Source of the DNA: UBA6522 sp965237785
GTDB lineage: Bacteria; Pseudomonadota; Gammaproteobacteria; Steroidobacterales; Rariloculaceae
Length of the DNA stretch: 64,000 nucleotides
Direction: 5' to 3'
Assembly (NCBI GenBank): GCA_965237785.1
Contig: OZ250159.1
Coordinates: forward strand, 2,232,001-2,296,000
The notes beneath the pieces are model-generated. The model did no database searches. It was not told where the DNA came from and was given only the letters and a program-made list of their open reading frames with translations. The number at the start of each line of letters is the position of its first letter. The stretch's first letter is position 1. Shown here in pieces: positions 61,215 through 64,000 of the stretch. The position numbers were made by a program, and so were the translations under genes.

Positions 61215-62645
61215 ATGGCCATGAAGAAAGAAAGATGGCAGACGCCCGTCGCGCTTGCCCTGGCCCTGGGTCTGTCGTGCGCAGCGCACGCTGCTCCGAA
61301 TATCCTGTTGATCTTCGGCGACGACATGGGTGTGGAGACGCTGGCTTCCTATGGCCTGGGGGAGAACCCGCCGACCACCGCGACTCTGGACGAGATGGCG
61401 CGGGAAGGTGTGCGCTTCAGGAACTTCTGGTCGCAGCCGGTGTGCTCGCCCACCCGGGCAACCGTGATCACGGGCCGCTACGGATTCCGAACCGGTATCG
61501 GCAGGCCCGTCCCGGGTGGTCCGCCATTGCCGGAGCTTCCCGAGAAGCCCGCCTGGGCCTCTTACGAGATACCGCGTCCGGGCATGGGCGATGCGGTGGG
61601 TATTCGTATCCCTCTGCCCCCCGAGGAGTTCACGTTGCCCATGGCGTTCAAGGCCAATCCCGATCTGGGCTACGCATCGGCCGCCATCGGCAAGTGGCAC
61701 CTGGCCGGTGCCTCCAATGGCTGGATCGACCATCCCAATCTCGTCGGTTTCGATCACTATTCGGGGTTGATCACGGGAACGACGGCCTCGTATTTCTCCT
61801 GGAACAAAGTCGTCAACGGGTCGGTCACGGGAACCACCGGGTATACCCCGGCCGACAAGGCCGACGATGCGATTCGCTGGATCGATGAGCAGGGAGACGA
61901 TCCGTGGTTCCTGTGGTTCGCATTCAACCTTCCGCATACGCCACTGCACCTGCCGCCTGAAGAACACTGGCAGTCGGACTACTCGCACCTGGATCCGGAA
62001 TCGCTGCCGGCGGAGCAAGCCGATGCGTACTACGCGGCGATGATCGAGGCCATGGATACCCAGATCGGCCGACTACTGGCGGCGCTGGATGCCGACGTTC
62101 GCGACAACACCTACGTGATATTCATGGGGGATAACGGCACCGGGGGTAACTCCGTGAGTGCGCCCTTCCGGGCGGGACGAGCCAAGGGCACCATCTTCGA
62201 GGGCGGTGTGAATGTGCCGCTGATCGTTACGGGTCCGGCTGTCGAGCGTGGCGGTGTGTCCGAGGCGCTGGTGAACTCGGCGGATCTGTTCGTCACGATC
62301 ATGGAGATGGCCGGGATCGATCCCGGCGAGACCGTTCCCGATGAAGTAACCCACGACTCGGTCAGTTTTCTCTCGGCGTTGTCGGTTCCCGATGCGCCTT
62401 CGCAACGCGAATGGCTCTACGCGGACGTATTCGATGGAGGGTTCGCCGGTGTCGATACCGCCGACTACGCCATGCGCAATGCACGCTACAAGCTGCTGAG
62501 GTTCGCGGGCGAGGAAGAGCTCTATGATCTCCTGGAGGACCCCTATGAGTACAACAATCTCCTGTCGGGAGATCCGTCCTCCGATGAGCAAGCGGCGTAC
62601 CATTCGTTGAACGAGCAGATACTGTCGCTCCGCAACAGCGAGTGA
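61215..62645 (+). CDS. Secreted sulfatase (cysteine type)
   Basis: The start at 61215 has AGGAG upstream and a signal peptide (ALALALGLSCAAHAA). The 476-residue type I sulfatase has PNILLIFGDDMGVETLASYG (metal-binding Asp pair), the CSPTRATVITGRYG motif whose Cys becomes formylglycine, IGKWHLAGASNGW (Lys and His), VIFMGDNGTGGN and TIFEGGVNVPLIV. It needs a formylglycine-generating enzyme, not present in this window. It would remove sulfate esters from glycans in the periplasm, in line with the carbohydrate genes elsewhere, though the local neighbours do not define a substrate. Confidence 0.94.
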   Translation: MAMKKERWQTPVALALALGLSCAAHAAPNILLIFGDDMGVETLASYGLGENPPTTATLDEMAREGVRFRNFWSQPVCSPTRATVITGRYGFRTGIGRPVPGGPPLPELPEKPAWASYEIPRPGMGDAVGIRIPLPPEEFTLPMAFKANPDLGYASAAIGKWHLAGASNGWIDHPNLVGFDHYSGLITGTTASYFSWNKVVNGSVTGTTGYTPADKADDAIRWIDEQGDDPWFLWFAFNLPHTPLHLPPEEHWQSDYSHLDPESLPAEQADAYYAAMIEAMDTQIGRLLAALDADVRDNTYVIFMGDNGTGGNSVSAPFRAGRAKGTIFEGGVNVPLIVTGPAVERGGVSEALVNSADLFVTIMEMAGIDPGETVPDEVTHDSVSFLSALSVPDAPSQREWLYADVFDGGFAGVDTADYAMRNARYKLLRFAGEEELYDLLEDPYEYNNLLSGDPSSDEQAAYHSLNEQILSLRNSE

Positions 62646-62733
62646 TAGCGGCAGGAAACTGTACGGGGCGCAGTCCCCGGCATTCAGATCAGGCCCTTCG
62701 CGATGTACTGCCCCGCGCCTGGCGGCAAGTCGT

Positions 62734-63753
62734 TTAATCAGCGACCCATCGGCTGGTATTCACGGGATCGCAATCGCCGTGCAACATTTCCAAATGCGGC
62801 GAATGAATCAGCTGCCTGCTGTGCACCATGGGTTCGGCCAGGAACTCCGGGTCGTCGAGCGTAAACTCCAGATCGATGTGGGTACCGTCCTCCGTCAGGC
62901 GGAAGCGCTCCACGACATGCTTCTGTCCGCCCGATGGCACGCCGATCTGGTAGGGGGAGCGGTGATCCTCGAAGTTCGCCGTATCCACCACCAGCGTGTC
63001 GCCTTCCCATCGGCCGATGGAGTGGCCCGTGACGAAACGCTCGCCGGGGTCGGGGTGTTCGCGACCGTCCATATGGATCCTCCTCATTTCATCGAACCAC
63101 TCGCTGCGGAAAACGATCGCCTCCTGCTCCTGGCTGAGGTCGATCTCCATCAGATACAGCCCGGTGGACACGAGCGCTGCGGGTGTGGGCCGCCCGACGC
63201 AGGTTGATTCCGGGTTCTCATCCGACAACGGATCGTAGGCGGCCTGCGCGGATCTGCCATTTTCATTCAATGTGAGCAGGGCGTGAAAAAAGCCGTCGAA
63301 ACCGCCGGGATAGCTCTGTACGGTTGAGCGGTCCGTCAGCCATTTACCGGCAAGGCTCGTGGCCGGGGGAGTCTGCTCGGGGGCCTGGACAGTGGCGCCC
63401 AGCGAGAAGCCTTCTTTATCGACCGACCTCAGGATGCCGTACGGCCGGCCGCCCTCCATGGGATTTGCCCGCACCGAAACCCGATCGCCCGGCGAAAGCA
63501 CATCCCGCGTCCATCCCCTGCGTGAAATAACGTTGATCGGACCGAGTTGCAGCTCCCAATCGACGGGCTCGCCGCTTTGCTCGGTTTCCACGATTATGTA
63601 GACGTGCGGATTGCGCCACGCAAACTCCTTGACCGTGCCTTCAAAGGCGATCACCGACTCCATGTCCATGCCGGCATCGCTGTGATGCGCCGATACCGGC
63701 ATCGTGAGAGCGAGCGCTGCGACGAGTACCGCCGTATGTCTTGTGATTTTCAT
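62734..63753 (-). CDS. DUF6152-family secreted protein
   Basis: This 339-residue protein has a signal peptide (TAVLVAALALTMPVSAHH). The DUF6152 segment covers about residues 22-115: FEGTVKEFAWRNPHVYIIVE, VDWELQLGPINVISRRGWTR, VSVRANPMEGGRPYGILRS. A lipocalin-like or beta-sandwich C-terminal half follows (SIGRWEGDTLVVDTANFEDH, FTLDDPEFLAEPMVHSRQ). Such proteins are common in marine gammaproteobacteria and Acidobacteria; function unknown. It is followed on the same strand, upstream, by the end of a hydrolase gene. Confidence 0.85.
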   Translation of the reverse strand: MKITRHTAVLVAALALTMPVSAHHSDAGMDMESVIAFEGTVKEFAWRNPHVYIIVETEQSGEPVDWELQLGPINVISRRGWTRDVLSPGDRVSVRANPMEGGRPYGILRSVDKEGFSLGATVQAPEQTPPATSLAGKWLTDRSTVQSYPGGFDGFFHALLTLNENGRSAQAAYDPLSDENPESTCVGRPTPAALVSTGLYLMEIDLSQEQEAIVFRSEWFDEMRRIHMDGREHPDPGERFVTGHSIGRWEGDTLVVDTANFEDHRSPYQIGVPSGGQKHVVERFRLTEDGTHIDLEFTLDDPEFLAEPMVHSRQLIHSPHLEMLHGDCDPVNTSRWVAD

Positions 63754-63806
63754 CCTGGTTGCATCCTGTTGGAATGGCCGACAAGTGCCGACTATGGCTA
63801 AAAAGG

Positions 63807-64000
63807 CTACTCCAGGTAGCCGAGGTTCGTGGCGAACTGCACAAGATGGTCGCTGACCGAGATCTTGGCGTCGCCCTCCTGAAATCCATGCCCTACAGCG
63901 GGCATCAGGACAAGCGTCGAATCGACCCCGGCGCTGACCAGGGCGTCGTGATACGCCGAGGATTCGCCAGGCAGCACGACCGTGTCGGCATCGCCCTGGA
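63807..64000 (-). CDS. Alpha/beta hydrolase, C-terminal end (partial)
   Basis: Only the last 63 codons are in the window. They read QGDADTVVLPGESSAYHDAL and then TLVLMPAVGHGFQEGDAK, with Asp in the GDAD turn and catalytic His in VGHGF, typical of the C-terminal part of BD-FAE-like or dienelactone-hydrolase-like enzymes (carbohydrate esterase type). The stop is at 63807-63809. Substrate cannot be judged from this piece. Confidence 0.8.
   Translation of the reverse strand, partial: QGDADTVVLPGESSAYHDALVSAGVDSTLVLMPAVGHGFQEGDAKISVSDHLVQFATNLGYLE

Overview
The window looks like the accessory-rich chromosome of a marine or sediment gammaproteobacterium. This is inferred from a pilMNOPQ operon divergent from a class A penicillin-binding protein gene, GC-rich codon use, and genes for sugar and sulfated-glycan use (xylA, xylB, galM, a large TonB receptor, a sulfatase). 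No rRNA or complete tRNA was found, so the genus cannot be fixed; a Woeseia-like lineage is a guess.

Layout. 1-2558: right part of a recombinase-in-trio (RIT) element. 2779-3464: higBA-type toxin-antitoxin pair with a broken toxin. 3682-4970: intact IS481. 4983-5029: 3' half of a tRNA-Arg. 5280-9364: broken genes (CDF transporter fragment, TauE/SafE permease split by an ISL3 element, SSS symporter remnant). 9353-11458: ISL3/IS256/IS630 wreckage. 11572-13161: AT-rich sugar permease. 13170-13624: mosaic IS scar. 13684-22990: lipoprotein with a CxxCH motif, FG-GAP protein, galM, xylA, xylB, ThuA-DUF1080 protein. 23321-28484: TonB receptor and a flavin halogenase with an amber codon at position 2. 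29035-35492: IS66-type element with 8-bp target duplication, carrying a DruA-like (DUF4338) gene and itself split by a complete second RIT (30818-34243). 35697-42430: AT-rich genes (second ThuA-DUF1080, Gfo/Idh/MocA dehydrogenase, PQQ dehydrogenase) between IS481, ISL3, IS256 and IS630 scars. 42826-49489: PRiA4b remnant, defective IS21, a 40-bp palindrome, a DUF4238 protein and two tandem integrases. 49877-64000: mostly undisturbed chromosome (DUF2237, pilQPONM, PBP1A, subtilase, sulfatase, DUF6152 protein, end of a hydrolase).

How it fits together. The AT-rich genes (MFS permease, ThuA-DUF1080, Gfo/Idh/MocA, PQQ dehydrogenase) look like pieces of a Bacteroidota/Balneolota-type glycoside-oxidation locus. 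They now lie apart, and each block border checked carries an ISL3, IS256, IS481 or IS630 fragment. Xylose isomerase, xylulokinase and aldose epimerase form a compact host-like operon between these blocks.

The strongest candidate for something undescribed is the terminal architecture of the two RIT elements. Their 9-bp boxes differ in sequence but keep identical 52/17-bp spacing. Perfect palindromes built from the same boxes lie beside RIT2 and, far from RIT1, at 45324-45363.
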